From the NCBI RefSeq assembly GCF_009901585.1, contig NZ_WXYO01000002.1, positions 466,769 to 530,768 of the forward strand: a stretch of DNA of 64,000 nt. The letters run 5' to 3'. Shown piece after piece: positions 54,002-62,910 of this stretch. The notes beneath the pieces were generated by a model, which was not told where the DNA came from, did not search any database, and saw only the letters and a program-made list of their open reading frames with translations. A program made the position numbers and the translations under genes. The number at the start of each line of letters is the position of its first letter. The first letter of the stretch is position 1. Source of the DNA: Poritiphilus flavus. GTDB lineage: Bacteria; Bacteroidota; Bacteroidia; Flavobacteriales; Flavobacteriaceae.

Positions 54002-55027
54002 ATGAAAAAATTCCTCGTTTTAGTTTTTGTCCTATCAGCCTTTCCGGCGTTTTCACAGAATTTGTCTCAACTTTATAAAAAAGTAAGTTCATCTGTGGTG
54101 GTTATCAACGTGGAAAGTGTTGCCCCGGATGGGGAAGGAGACTCTTTTCAATTGACCCTGGCGGCCACTCAGGGATCAGGAGTGCTGGTGAGCGAAACCG
54201 GATTAATTTGGACCGCCGCTCACGTCATCCAATCAGCTGAGAACATTTCGGTAGAGTTTCTGGACGGTGACAGCTATCCAGCCGAAGTGATTGCTTCCAG
54301 TCCGCTGGCCGATACTGCTATCATTCAAGTTTCCGGGGAGTTTTTACTCAAAGACAAAAAAGTTGCCACGCTCGGGGATTCCGATAAGGTTTCAATAGGG
54401 GAGGATGTATTTGTTATTGGCGCTCCACATGGCTTCAGACAGTCTTTAACCCGGGGCATTTTAAGCGGCAGACATGTACGCGACAAGCTTAGCAATGATT
54501 TTGAACAGATCGAGTTCCTGCAAACTGATGCAGCAATCAATCCAGGTAATTCAGGGGGTCCGATTTTTAATATGAAAGGAGAGGTGATCGGCATAGCCAG
54601 CAGCATATATACCTCCTCTGGCGGGTTTGACGGCATAGGCTTTATAGCCCCGGCCAATGCGCTTAAGAATCTCATGGGAAGTTCAGATAATCCCTGGACC
54701 GGTATGGAGACGCTTCTATTGAATCCCGAATTGAGCATGGTCCTCAATGTCCCGCAAAAATCTGGCCTGCTGGTCATATCTATATCTTCACGCAGTCCGG
54801 CTGCTCAGTTAGGACTTAGGGGTGGATATATACCTGCGAATATTAACGGAACAGATCTGTTGCTTGGCGGTGATATCATTTTGGAAGTTGCCGGGATTAA
54901 GTTTGAGGATAAAAATTCCAGATCCCTCATCAAATCAAAGATCTCAGAATACAGCAAAGGGGAATCAATTCCAATCGTAATTCTTAGGAACGGGCAGATC
55001 GGGCTTTCTCAGTTTCAAAAGCAATAA
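54002..55027 (+). CDS. HtrA/DegP-like trypsin-fold protease with PDZ domain
   Basis: A 341-residue secreted serine protease of the S1C type. Signal peptide ends near AFSQ (residue 19). Catalytic triad: H74 (TAAHVI), D104 (LADTAII) and S184 (NPGNSGGP). A single C-terminal PDZ domain (SRSPAAQLGLRGGYIPANINGTDLLLGGDIIL) recalls DegS/DegP. It is shorter than DegP, which has two PDZ domains. Periplasmic protein quality control is the expected role. No clear operon partner. Confidence 0.93.
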   Translation: MKKFLVLVFVLSAFPAFSQNLSQLYKKVSSSVVVINVESVAPDGEGDSFQLTLAATQGSGVLVSETGLIWTAAHVIQSAENISVEFLDGDSYPAEVIASSPLADTAIIQVSGEFLLKDKKVATLGDSDKVSIGEDVFVIGAPHGFRQSLTRGILSGRHVRDKLSNDFEQIEFLQTDAAINPGNSGGPIFNMKGEVIGIASSIYTSSGGFDGIGFIAPANALKNLMGSSDNPWTGMETLLLNPELSMVLNVPQKSGLLVISISSRSPAAQLGLRGGYIPANINGTDLLLGGDIILEVAGIKFEDKNSRSLIKSKISEYSKGESIPIVILRNGQIGLSQFQKQ

Positions 55028-55110
55028 AAGTTCAGTAACGGTTTTAGACGTTTCACATTTTAAATGGGTCAATTCATATTAAAACCTCTAAAATACCCTT
55101 GGTTCCGGAC

Positions 55111-55118
55111 TAAATTTG
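55111..55118 (+). promoter_or_regulatory. Candidate -7 promoter element for the Arg/Asp-rich gene
   Basis: TAAATTTG matches the Bacteroidota -7 consensus TAnnTTTG and lies 68 bp before the ATG at 55186. A TTG at the expected -33 distance was not seen, so the call rests on one element. Confidence 0.4.
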
Positions 55119-55185
55119 TGCCAGGAAATTCAATTTAGAATTCCATCAGTTAGAAAATAAAACACAAACTCTAATTTATTTAGCC

Positions 55186-55923
55186 ATGAGACCCAAATAC
55201 ATTCTTTCAATCTTCGTACTTAGCCTCTGTTTTAACCTGCAGGGTCAGAATGTGAAAGAAGCCATTCAGAACAGTAAACAAATAGCAGAAGGGAAAAAAA
55301 ACCTAGAACGTGATATAAAGGAATTAGAAGCTTTTAAGGCTAAACTCGCCGTCCTGGATACTGCTTTTGAGACAAGGAATTCGGAAAGATCCAATGAGGT
55401 AAAAGCCAATATTGTAAAGGATATGATCCGAGAAGTTGGGCAAAGTGGCGAAAAGGCAAAAAAGGCCAGAAAAGAGATCGCCCAAAGTTCGGCGGAAGTG
55501 CGTTCGGAACGCAGAGAGATCAGGGAGGACCGCGAAGATTCAGACCACGGCGGATATGACAGAAGGGATGACGAAAGGGATTTAGCCAGGGACAAAGCTA
55601 ATGCAAGGGATGATCGCAGGGATAGGCGAGATGATATCCGCGATTTTCAAGGTCAGATAGATCGAGCCGAAAAACAAGCGTCCATACTGGAAAAACTCAA
55701 GGAGTATAGCTTTAGTTTTGAGGATGCTGATATGGAGAAGGCAGTTGCTCAAAAAGCACTACTCTTAGAATTTAAAACCAGCCTGGAGCAAGATGTCGAG
55801 GCTACCAAACGAGAGTTAAACGAAGACATCAGGGAGAGTCGTGAAGACCGTCGCGAACGAAGAGACGACCGAAACGAGCGCGATGAGTACGATACCAAAA
55901 GAAAACGCAAAAGACGCTGGTAA
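55186..55923 (+). CDS. Secreted Arg/Asp/Glu-rich coiled-coil protein of unknown function
   Basis: A 245-residue protein: signal peptide to about residue 20 (LQGQ), then long heptad-like helices rich in K, E, R and D. The centre and C-terminus carry runs of RD/RE dipeptides (RDDRRDRRDDIRD, REDRRERRDDRNERDE) with nearly balanced charge, giving a highly charged mature protein. No domain was recognised. A clear terminator follows. A periplasmic structural or nucleic-acid/metal-binding role is possible but unsupported. Confidence 0.75.
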   Translation: MRPKYILSIFVLSLCFNLQGQNVKEAIQNSKQIAEGKKNLERDIKELEAFKAKLAVLDTAFETRNSERSNEVKANIVKDMIREVGQSGEKAKKARKEIAQSSAEVRSERREIREDREDSDHGGYDRRDDERDLARDKANARDDRRDRRDDIRDFQGQIDRAEKQASILEKLKEYSFSFEDADMEKAVAQKALLLEFKTSLEQDVEATKRELNEDIRESREDRRERRDDRNERDEYDTKRKRKRRW

Positions 55924-55944
55924 ACATTTATCCGTTTTCGAGTG

Positions 55945-55975
55945 AAAGGCTTTGCATTTACGCAAAGCCTTTTTT
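55945..55975 (+). terminator. Intrinsic terminator after the Arg/Asp-rich gene
   Basis: AAAGGCTTTGC (55945-55955) pairs perfectly with GCAAAGCCTTT (55962-55972) around a 6-base loop, followed by TTT ATT, 21 bp after the stop codon. Confidence 0.85.
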
Positions 55976-56106
55976 ATTACTTCAAGCCAGTAATTTGCTG
56001 TAAGCAATCCTCCGGTTCCCGTTACTCTTTTAAGGAATTCACTTCACTTTTAGATTCGGCTGTTTCATGTGCCATCTAGGCCGCTTCACCTAAAATCACC
56101 CCAATG

Positions 56107-56131
56107 TTGGCGGGACCTCTGAGTACTTTTG
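56107..56131 (+). promoter_or_regulatory. Candidate promoter for the 56157/56313 genes
   Basis: TACTTTTG (56124-56131) matches the TAnnTTTG -7 element and is preceded by TTG at 56107-56109, although the 14-base spacing is shorter than the usual ~19-21. It lies 25 bp upstream of the short ORF at 56157. Confidence 0.4.
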
Positions 56132-56156
56132 ATCTAGAAATTAAAACCAATATAAG

Positions 56157-56291
56157 ATGAGATCAATTAGAAAAGCAATAGTGATAAACAGGATTGGGAG
56201 AACAAATCAGATCACCGGAATTCAACCACATCAGCAGATACTAAACAGGCTGATGGCACACCTGGAAGAGGACACAATTTTATTTATTTAA
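56157..56291 (+). CDS. Possible 44-residue basic peptide
   Basis: A short ORF, ATG at 56157 to TAA at 56291, starting MRSIRKAIVINRIGRTN and containing an amphipathic C-terminal half (QQILNRLMAHLEED). It begins 25 bp after a good -7 element and ends 21 bp before the lipoprotein gene, positions expected of a first operon gene. No family recognised; it could also be a non-coding leader. Confidence 0.35.
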   Translation: MRSIRKAIVINRIGRTNQITGIQPHQQILNRLMAHLEEDTILFI

Positions 56292-56312
56292 TAACTTCAA
56301 AAACAACAAACA

Positions 56313-56972
56313 ATGAGAAATTTAAAAACAGTTTTAGGAACAGTATTACTAACAGTTACAGTATTTAGTTGTTCAACAGTAAAGGTATCCGACAGATGGC
56401 AGGAGCTGGATTCCACAGATATCAAAAGCAAAGATATCCTGGTGGTTAGTAAAACGGAAAATCCCACAGTGAGGGAGCGATTTGAAAAAGATATGGTGAC
56501 GGAACTCAACGGTAAAGGCTTTAACGCTACGGAGAGTTATACCAAATTCCCGGATTTAAAGCCAGTTAAGAAAGGCAATACGGAGGAGTTAAAGCAATTG
56601 GGCAATTCGCTTTTAGATCAGGGTTATGAGGTAGTTGTACTTACCGTACTCAGGGACGTTGAGGAATACACCAAGACCGTAACTACTGGTAACTCCTATA
56701 CGGTAAACACCTTTCCAGTGCATTACCATAGACGAGGCTATTACAGAAGCTTTTATAGAGGGTTTGGTACCATTTACGTGGATGGTGGTCCTACTGAAAC
56801 TGTAACTTCTGAGAACAAGAGATACATATTAGAGACCCTGGTTTACGATTTGACCAAAGAGGAAGATCAGCAATTGCTGACGATAATTACCTCGGAGGTT
56901 GACAACCCTGAAACCCTGGGAACAACTTCAAATGATTTTTCAAAACAAATGGTGAAAGAACTGTCCAAATAG
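56313..56972 (+). CDS. Small lipoprotein, DUF4136-like fold
   Basis: A 219-residue lipoprotein (lipobox VFSC, Cys20) with an alpha/beta pattern: KSKDILVVSK, GYEVVVLTVLRDV and RYILETLVYDLTK strands, and a C-terminal helix FSKQMVKELSK. A basic/aromatic loop (HYHRRGYYRSFYRGF) lies in the middle. It resembles the convergent gene at 57091-57735 in order of strands and ends, so the two are probably diverged paralogues of a DUF4136-type family. Function unknown; a perfect terminator follows. Confidence 0.72.
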   Translation: MRNLKTVLGTVLLTVTVFSCSTVKVSDRWQELDSTDIKSKDILVVSKTENPTVRERFEKDMVTELNGKGFNATESYTKFPDLKPVKKGNTEELKQLGNSLLDQGYEVVVLTVLRDVEEYTKTVTTGNSYTVNTFPVHYHRRGYYRSFYRGFGTIYVDGGPTETVTSENKRYILETLVYDLTKEEDQQLLTIITSEVDNPETLGTTSNDFSKQMVKELSK

Positions 56973-56999
56973 CGATAAATCAATGGTGAATTAATTTAG

Positions 57000-57028
57000 A
57001 GGGGAATGGCAAAACCATTCCCCTTTTT
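57000..57028 (+). terminator. Intrinsic terminator after the 56313 lipoprotein gene
   Basis: AGGGGAATGG (57000-57009) pairs with CCATTCCCCT (57015-57024) around CAAAA, followed by TTTT. Textbook hairpin plus T-run, 27 bp after the stop codon. Confidence 0.85.
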
Positions 57029-57090
57029 AGTTTTTGATTACACTATTGCTTTAGATCGGAACTATGCGCTACAAATTCTGAAGCTCGCCT

Positions 57091-57735
57091 TTACTTCGCA
57101 GAAACAATATTATCTGCGATTAGCTGGTTTACCAGTCGTTTGGTGAAACTTTTGGAAGCTGATTCCAGTGAGGACGGGTTCATCAGAGAGGACTGGCCTG
57201 TCCATACCATGGTCTCTTTTCCTTCGGAAAGTTCCCCTTTTACATCGTACAAAACCGCTTCTATCAGGTAGGTCTTTGTGGGCTGGTAATAACCAGGGGT
57301 GCTATAGACATTGTATCCCCTTGCTATATAACGGCCAACCCTGTAATACGACGGAACGTACACTGTTTCTCCGGGCTGATAGCGTTCGGACTCCTTGGAG
57401 TCTATCAAAGCCATGGTGATCACCCCATCCAACTCGTTCTCCTTGATAATTCTGATGTAGTCCTTCGCCTTTAAGTTCTTTCCGCTCCCGGGAGGGAACA
57501 TGCTTATTCCTTCTACGGCATTGATACCGTTCTCTTTGAGCAGTGCAACCGCGCCCCCTTCAAACAGATTGCGGGATTCCAGGTCTTTACTCATCCCTAC
57601 AACAGCTACTTTCCCATAAGCACGGTCCTTATACCCGTCCTTGGTCCAGGTGGAGCTCATTTTTGCAGGGCCGCAGCCCAGGAGAAAGAATACAGAAATT
57701 AGTGATAAAAACAGGTAGTGTTTAAGTGTATTCAT
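57091..57735 (-). CDS. Small lipoprotein, DUF4136-like fold, paralogue of 56313
   Basis: A 214-residue lipoprotein (lipobox LLGC, Cys21). It shows the same plan as its convergent neighbour: a start KMSSTW, KVAVVGMSKD strand, GVITMALID, a tyrosine-rich PSYYRVGRYIARGY loop, TYLIEAVLYDVKG and a final FTKRLVNQLI helix. The resemblance is in order and hydrophobic pattern rather than close identity. It is transcribed toward the terminator at 57000-57028. Role unknown; possibly an envelope-stress or lipid-related lipoprotein. Confidence 0.72.
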   Translation of the reverse strand: MNTLKHYLFLSLISVFFLLGCGPAKMSSTWTKDGYKDRAYGKVAVVGMSKDLESRNLFEGGAVALLKENGINAVEGISMFPPGSGKNLKAKDYIRIIKENELDGVITMALIDSKESERYQPGETVYVPSYYRVGRYIARGYNVYSTPGYYQPTKTYLIEAVLYDVKGELSEGKETMVWTGQSSLMNPSSLESASKSFTKRLVNQLIADNIVSAK

Positions 57736-57820
57736 GATGGTTGGAGTTTATAAGTGGTTTTAAACATTTAACATGCGATTCTGAAAGGAAATAGTGTTTG
57801 GTATTGATGGTGATCCTGCA

Positions 57821-60184
57821 TTATTCTATGGATATTTTGGAATAGGTATCCTCAAAACTATCCTTCTTAATACAGTAGACCTCATCCCTGCTTTCAACAG
57901 GTACCACCAAGTAATCGTCCAGGTATAGCGATTGACTTAGTTCCCATTTGGGTTCAATGTAAACCGGGTTCATAGGACTGGAGATCAGGTTTTCCAGGGC
58001 TTTTAGATTGAACTTACGGATATTCTCCTCGGAGATCTGTAAGGCGTAAACTTGTGCATTCTCATTGGGTTGATAGCTGTTTTCCCCGGTTTTCACGTAT
58101 TTTCTATTGAAATTTTCGGGTGTAACGATGTATTGTTCACGTCTTTTGGTACCGTTGGTAACGATGTATTCCCCGGGTTCCGCAATACTCCAGTCTTCTT
58201 TTAAAGTTCCCCGCTCTGCCGTCTCGATCGCTTCTTCTTTTTCATCAATGATCTCAACAAAGGAAACTACCCTTTCCCCACCCTTGGCAACAATGGCTTC
58301 GACAGCCGCTGTCTTCTGATACTTACCTCCATTTTCAATGACCTTGATGTAATTTTTTACCAATTCCTTTTGCTCCAGGGTCAGGGCTGAAAAGGTTCGC
58401 ATCAGATAGGGTTCTATCTTGCCTGAGACCGAGCCGCTGATCTTCTTTTTGACAAAACGCGGAAACCATCGGACAAATCGTCCCAACCATTTATTCACCC
58501 CTTTCGCCATTTTCTTTATGTCCGGATAGCTTTGGGCTACCATCTGGTCTATCCTATCCTGAATATTGCGGGTTATCTCTGATAACTCCTGAGTGGTTAA
58601 TCCATTGTATTTGGGCTCAGCGATCTCTGTTCGTACTTTTTGTAGTTCTGCAAGGTTTTCTTTATTAAGGTCTTTAAAATCGCTGGCCTTGGTCTTTTGA
58701 AGCATGATCATGTCCGGGATAAGGGGAATTTTAAAATGAGGATGGTAATCTTCCATACCCCTGTGGCTATAGTTTGCGTCATATCGCCATTGCGCTTCCT
58801 GAGCTTCGGTTAATCGGACACCAGTAATGTCTGCAAAGCGCTGAGGTTCTTCACCAAAGTGATATCTCAGGAAAGCCTGGCAGTTTTTTCGGCCTAATTG
58901 ATAGTCGTGCTTCCGGAACGCTTTTTTCATAAAACCGCCAAAACCCTCTATCAATCCGCAGGCGAGGAAGTAGAAGCCTTTCTTTGACGGGGCGATCAGG
59001 TACCTTTCTTCCCCGGCAACCCTCTCATGCAGGTCTTCCTGCTTAAAGGAAGACTCATTGCGGAACGCCTGGATTAACTTAAAGAACTGATCCTTCAACG
59101 CATAGCCTTCATCACCTGGATGTTCGTAATCTTCAATTCGGGTGGCATTCGTAATCGTAGGGAAGGGGTCTATTAAAATCACATAGTGCTTGTCTTCTTC
59201 GTGATGGGCTTTCCTTTTCTTTTCCAGCAATCTGAAAGTGGTACTGATAGGTTCATTGTTGATGGCCCCGCCGTCCACAGCCGTAAAAGTGTAGTTGTGG
59301 TTATCCGGTAAGGATAAATTCACATTCATATTCTTTGCCTTCATACGGGCCCTGAATTTTTCAAAATGCTTTCGTTCTATCTCAATTTTACGATTGCTTA
59401 GCCCAAAGGGAAAGGCCCCGGTGGCCATAGCGGCAAGGGCAAGGCGATCCTTGCTGTCGTCTGTGATGAGTAGGGGAGGATAGTCAAAATCTATATGCTC
59501 CTCTTCTTTGAATTTGTAGTGCATAAAGCCACTATGAGTGGTTAGCACATTACGGGTAGGGTTGTTGTCCCCCATATTGGTAAAATCAATGTCAACCGGA
59601 ATACCCTCAAGATTGGTAACGGACAGCAGTATACTAAGGTGCTCGCTAATATATTTTGGAGGGGTAAAATCAATTTTATCCGGGATGGCCCTGGACGCAA
59701 TATCATCAATAGGCTGGGAATTGAGCAAAGACTTCATTTGGCCGAAAGTAACTACATCTTCCGGGTGCATAAGTTTGGTAAAAGTTGAAGACCCTTCCTC
59801 GTCCACCATATTGATCCAGGAATCGTAGAGTTTGGTAGGGGAATCCCTGTTTTCTGTGCAATCGTAATTTTCCGAAATTAATTCCCCATTCCTACGCGTC
59901 AGATAGCTGCCGTCATTGAAGGAATAAGACAATACCGCCGCGGTCATTCCGCCGGCGGATGAACCACTCAATACCTCAATTACTAGATCGTGAAGTGGGA
60001 TTAATTCTTCCTCTGCTGTCAGCTTTTGATCAAGTCTTTCTTTTTCTTTGATCCGTTTCTTGGCCTGCTCCCATCTTTCCAGTGTCTCTATCAGATAATC
60101 CACAACCCCGGCTGTATATGCTCCGGCGGATACGGCGCCAGCCATACATATGCCCAATCGAATTTTCTTTGAGTTTTCTCCCAT
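57821..60184 (-). CDS. Large patatin-like phospholipase-domain protein
   Basis: A 787-residue protein beginning with the patatin oxyanion region LGICMAGAVSAGAYTAGVVDYL, then GSSAGG with nucleophile S76 and the DGG catalytic Asp at D304, the Ser-Asp dyad of the patatin family. The patatin domain (~1-330) is followed by ~450 residues of helical and mixed sequence without a recognised fold, unusually long. No signal peptide, so cytoplasmic or membrane-associated. It probably hydrolyses a lipid acyl ester. Preceded by the 347-bp region with a 9-bp inverted repeat. Confidence 0.88.
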   Translation of the reverse strand: MGENSKKIRLGICMAGAVSAGAYTAGVVDYLIETLERWEQAKKRIKEKERLDQKLTAEEELIPLHDLVIEVLSGSSAGGMTAAVLSYSFNDGSYLTRRNGELISENYDCTENRDSPTKLYDSWINMVDEEGSSTFTKLMHPEDVVTFGQMKSLLNSQPIDDIASRAIPDKIDFTPPKYISEHLSILLSVTNLEGIPVDIDFTNMGDNNPTRNVLTTHSGFMHYKFKEEEHIDFDYPPLLITDDSKDRLALAAMATGAFPFGLSNRKIEIERKHFEKFRARMKAKNMNVNLSLPDNHNYTFTAVDGGAINNEPISTTFRLLEKKRKAHHEEDKHYVILIDPFPTITNATRIEDYEHPGDEGYALKDQFFKLIQAFRNESSFKQEDLHERVAGEERYLIAPSKKGFYFLACGLIEGFGGFMKKAFRKHDYQLGRKNCQAFLRYHFGEEPQRFADITGVRLTEAQEAQWRYDANYSHRGMEDYHPHFKIPLIPDMIMLQKTKASDFKDLNKENLAELQKVRTEIAEPKYNGLTTQELSEITRNIQDRIDQMVAQSYPDIKKMAKGVNKWLGRFVRWFPRFVKKKISGSVSGKIEPYLMRTFSALTLEQKELVKNYIKVIENGGKYQKTAAVEAIVAKGGERVVSFVEIIDEKEEAIETAERGTLKEDWSIAEPGEYIVTNGTKRREQYIVTPENFNRKYVKTGENSYQPNENAQVYALQISEENIRKFNLKALENLISSPMNPVYIEPKWELSQSLYLDDYLVVPVESRDEVYCIKKDSFEDTYSKISIE

Positions 60185-60531
60185 GCTGTAATTCCTTAGT
60201 TTGTAGTGTAGAAGTCAGTTGATGAAGCAGGGGGATCAGCCCTGAAGAATTGTAAATATCTTCAGGGTGCTTACTGTCTTAAAAGGTAAGAAAATTCTAT
60301 CCTATGATCCAAATATTTAAGTAAGAGGCCCAAATGGATTAATACCATCAGAAAAGCTCTCTTTTTTTATTGAATCCTGATAGTTGTATTTCTGTATACA
60401 CAGCTGGCTCGAACCATTATTCCTGTTGAAGTCCATATTTATTGAGGATTGATTTGATTCACCGGAGGATGGGCAAAATTAATTTCTGTAATTTAATGGC
60501 ATCATCCATTTTTTGAAAGTAACTTTCTCCT
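60185..60531. other. Divergent intergenic region with a perfect 9-bp inverted repeat
   Basis: 347 bp between the patatin (minus) and GMC (plus) starts. CCCTGAAGA (60240-60248) and TCTTCAGGG (60259-60267) form a perfect repeat with a 10-base loop, 56-83 bp before the patatin ATG; since no gene ends here it is more likely an operator or 5' UTR structure than a terminator. No -7 element was seen for the GMC gene. Confidence 0.55.
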
Positions 60532-62232
60532 ATGGCTTACTACAATATTGATGCGCAGACACAAACTACCTATGATGCTATCGTAATTGGATCTGGTATA
60601 AGCGGGGGCTGGGCCGCTAAAGAATTATGCGAAAAAGGGCTTAAAACCCTGGTGTTAGAACGAGGTCGGATCGTACAGCATGTAACGGATTACCCTACCA
60701 TGAATCTGGATCCCTGGGATTCTGAACTCCGCGGAGGGTTAACCCCTGAACAGAAAAAGAAACACTACAAAGCGATTCGTTCCGGATGGATTGGCACAGA
60801 TACGGAACATTTTTGGGCGGATGACGAAGCGAACCCTTATACCGAAGTAAAACCCTTTTTGTGGTTGCGGGGTCATCATATGGGTGGTCGATCTTTGCTT
60901 TGGGGAAAGCAGACCTATCGCTGGAGCGACCTCGATTTTGAGGCTAATGCCAAAGAAGGGATAGGCGTAGACTGGCCCATTCGCTACAAGGACATGGCAC
61001 CCTGGTATACCTATGTTGAAAAGTTTGCCGGCATTAGCGGGGAAGCCCTTGGGCTTCCGCAATTACCGGATAGTCATTTCCTGCCGCCTATGGAACTGAA
61101 TTGCGTGGAAAAGCACGTAAAAGGCAGGATTGAGGGTAGTTTTCCGGGCAGACATATGATCATCGGCAGGGTGGCACATCTCACCAAGCCACTTAATGGA
61201 AGAGGTCAATGCCAGTACAGAAACCGATGTAGCAGAGGATGCCCCTACGGAGCTTACTTCAGTAGTAATGCGGTTACACTCCCTGCGGCACAGGCTACAG
61301 GAAATCTGACCATCAGACCGTATTCCATTGTTCAGTCCCTAGTCTATGACGATACCAAAGGTAAGGCCACCGGGGTCCGCATAATTGATGCGGAAACCAA
61401 CGAAGACATTGTTTTTTCAGCAAAGATCATCTTCTGCAATGCCTCTACCTTAAGTAGCACCCAAATACTGCTTAATTCCACTTCCGATCGCTTTCCTAAC
61501 GGCTTTGGAAATGACAGTGGCGAATTGGGTCATAATCTCATGGACCACACCTACCGGGTTGGCGCTTTGGGTAAGGTTGAAGGTTTTGAAGACAAGTATT
61601 ACAAGGGAAGGCGACCCAATGGCATTTATATTCCCAGGTACTGGAATGTAGACGAAACGACCCGCTCTGATAAGTTCTTAAGAGGATTTGGTTACCAGGG
61701 AGGGGGTTATCGCGGTGGGAATCCCGCAAATATTGAATCCTTTGGTGGTGAGTTCAAGGATCAAATTTTAAAGCCCGGACCCTGGGAGTTCTTTATCACT
61801 GGATTTGCAGAGTGTTTACCCTATCACGAGAACCAGGTAAGTTTGAACAGTGAAGTCCTGGATAAATGGGGGCAGCCTACTTTATCCATAGATGCGGAAT
61901 TCAAGGAAAACGAAAAGGCTTTAAACCGTCAGATCCGGGAAGATGCGGTAGAAATGCTTGAGAAAGCCGGCCTGAAGGATGTTATTGGTTTTGACAAGGA
62001 TCATCCGCCGGGATATGGTGTTCATGAAATGGGGACTGCAAGAATGGGGCGAGACCCCAAAACCTCTGTACTCAATGGGTTTAATCAGGTCCACGCGGCA
62101 AAGAATGTGTTCGTCACGGATGGCTCTTGTATGACCTCTTCTTCCTGCGTAAATCCTTCATTAACTTATATGGCGATCACTGCCAGGGCTGCGAACCATG
62201 CGGTATCTGAATTGAAAAAAAGAAACATCTGA
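60532..62232 (+). CDS. GMC-family oxidoreductase (gluconate/sugar dehydrogenase type)
   Basis: A 566-residue FAD enzyme. The dinucleotide fold DAIVIGSGISGGWAAKEL starts at residue ~15; GRSLLWGKQTYRW follows; the C-terminal active-site pair is H498 (GYGVHEMG) and N541 (CVNPS), typical of GMC and gluconate 2-dehydrogenase large subunits. Four Cys residues occur around 215-235 (NRCSRGCPYG). It is paired with the small subunit 4 bp downstream. The substrate is unknown; a sugar or polyol is likely. Confidence 0.94.
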   Translation: MAYYNIDAQTQTTYDAIVIGSGISGGWAAKELCEKGLKTLVLERGRIVQHVTDYPTMNLDPWDSELRGGLTPEQKKKHYKAIRSGWIGTDTEHFWADDEANPYTEVKPFLWLRGHHMGGRSLLWGKQTYRWSDLDFEANAKEGIGVDWPIRYKDMAPWYTYVEKFAGISGEALGLPQLPDSHFLPPMELNCVEKHVKGRIEGSFPGRHMIIGRVAHLTKPLNGRGQCQYRNRCSRGCPYGAYFSSNAVTLPAAQATGNLTIRPYSIVQSLVYDDTKGKATGVRIIDAETNEDIVFSAKIIFCNASTLSSTQILLNSTSDRFPNGFGNDSGELGHNLMDHTYRVGALGKVEGFEDKYYKGRRPNGIYIPRYWNVDETTRSDKFLRGFGYQGGGYRGGNPANIESFGGEFKDQILKPGPWEFFITGFAECLPYHENQVSLNSEVLDKWGQPTLSIDAEFKENEKALNRQIREDAVEMLEKAGLKDVIGFDKDHPPGYGVHEMGTARMGRDPKTSVLNGFNQVHAAKNVFVTDGSCMTSSSCVNPSLTYMAITARAANHAVSELKKRNI

Positions 62233-62236
62233 AAGT

Positions 62237-62830
62237 ATGGACAGAAGAAGCGCAATTAGAAATACAGGATTACTGGCAGGGGCCTCCGTCACCCTACCTA
62301 CATTCTTATCCCTGTTGCAATCCTGTAAGCGGGAAACACGCCTGGACTGGGAACCTGAATTTTTTACCCGGGACGAGGCCAAAACGATTTCGACTCTTGT
62401 AGATATGATCCTTCCAAGAACCGAAACTCCAGGCGCCCTGGACGTAAAAGTGGATATTTTTATCGATAAGGTTATAGCCCGAACTTATGAGGAGCAGGAT
62501 CAGGAAGCGATGCGAAAAGCTATTGCTGACTTTAATGAAGACTGCCTTAAAAACCATGGCAGTGTCTTTAATGATCTGAACGAGTCCGAAAAAATCAAGG
62601 TTTTAGAAGCCGCTGAAAAGTCTTCCGGAAAGTTTAACCCCGGCATTTGGGGTATTACCATAGGCAATCAGGAACCCGTAGGTTTTTACCGGTCTATGAA
62701 GGCCGTCGCCATATGGGCATATTTTACTTCCAGGGAAATAGGGGAGGGTGTTTTAAGCTACGATCCCATCCCGGGAAATTACAACGGATGTCTTCCGGTA
62801 AAAGATGTTGGCAATAAATGGAGCCTTTAA
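62237..62830 (+). CDS. Gluconate 2-dehydrogenase subunit 3-like protein (small subunit)
   Basis: A 197-residue partner of the GMC enzyme. The start MDRRSAIRNTGLLAGASVTL has the twin-Arg plus hydrophobic pattern of Tat signals (RR followed by SAI), with a Cys near residue 33. The body matches the subunit-3 pattern (TRDEAKTISTLVDMILP and ETPGALDVKV). In known pairs this subunit exports the folded FAD subunit by Tat. A cytochrome c subunit is absent from the window. Confidence 0.9.
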   Translation: MDRRSAIRNTGLLAGASVTLPTFLSLLQSCKRETRLDWEPEFFTRDEAKTISTLVDMILPRTETPGALDVKVDIFIDKVIARTYEEQDQEAMRKAIADFNEDCLKNHGSVFNDLNESEKIKVLEAAEKSSGKFNPGIWGITIGNQEPVGFYRSMKAVAIWAYFTSREIGEGVLSYDPIPGNYNGCLPVKDVGNKWSL

Positions 62831-62910
62831 GGGTATATCCTTGAGATAATAGGATGATCGTTAACGGAAAAGGTTCTGGTGCCAATATCAATACAGCTGT
62901 GCCAGGGAAG

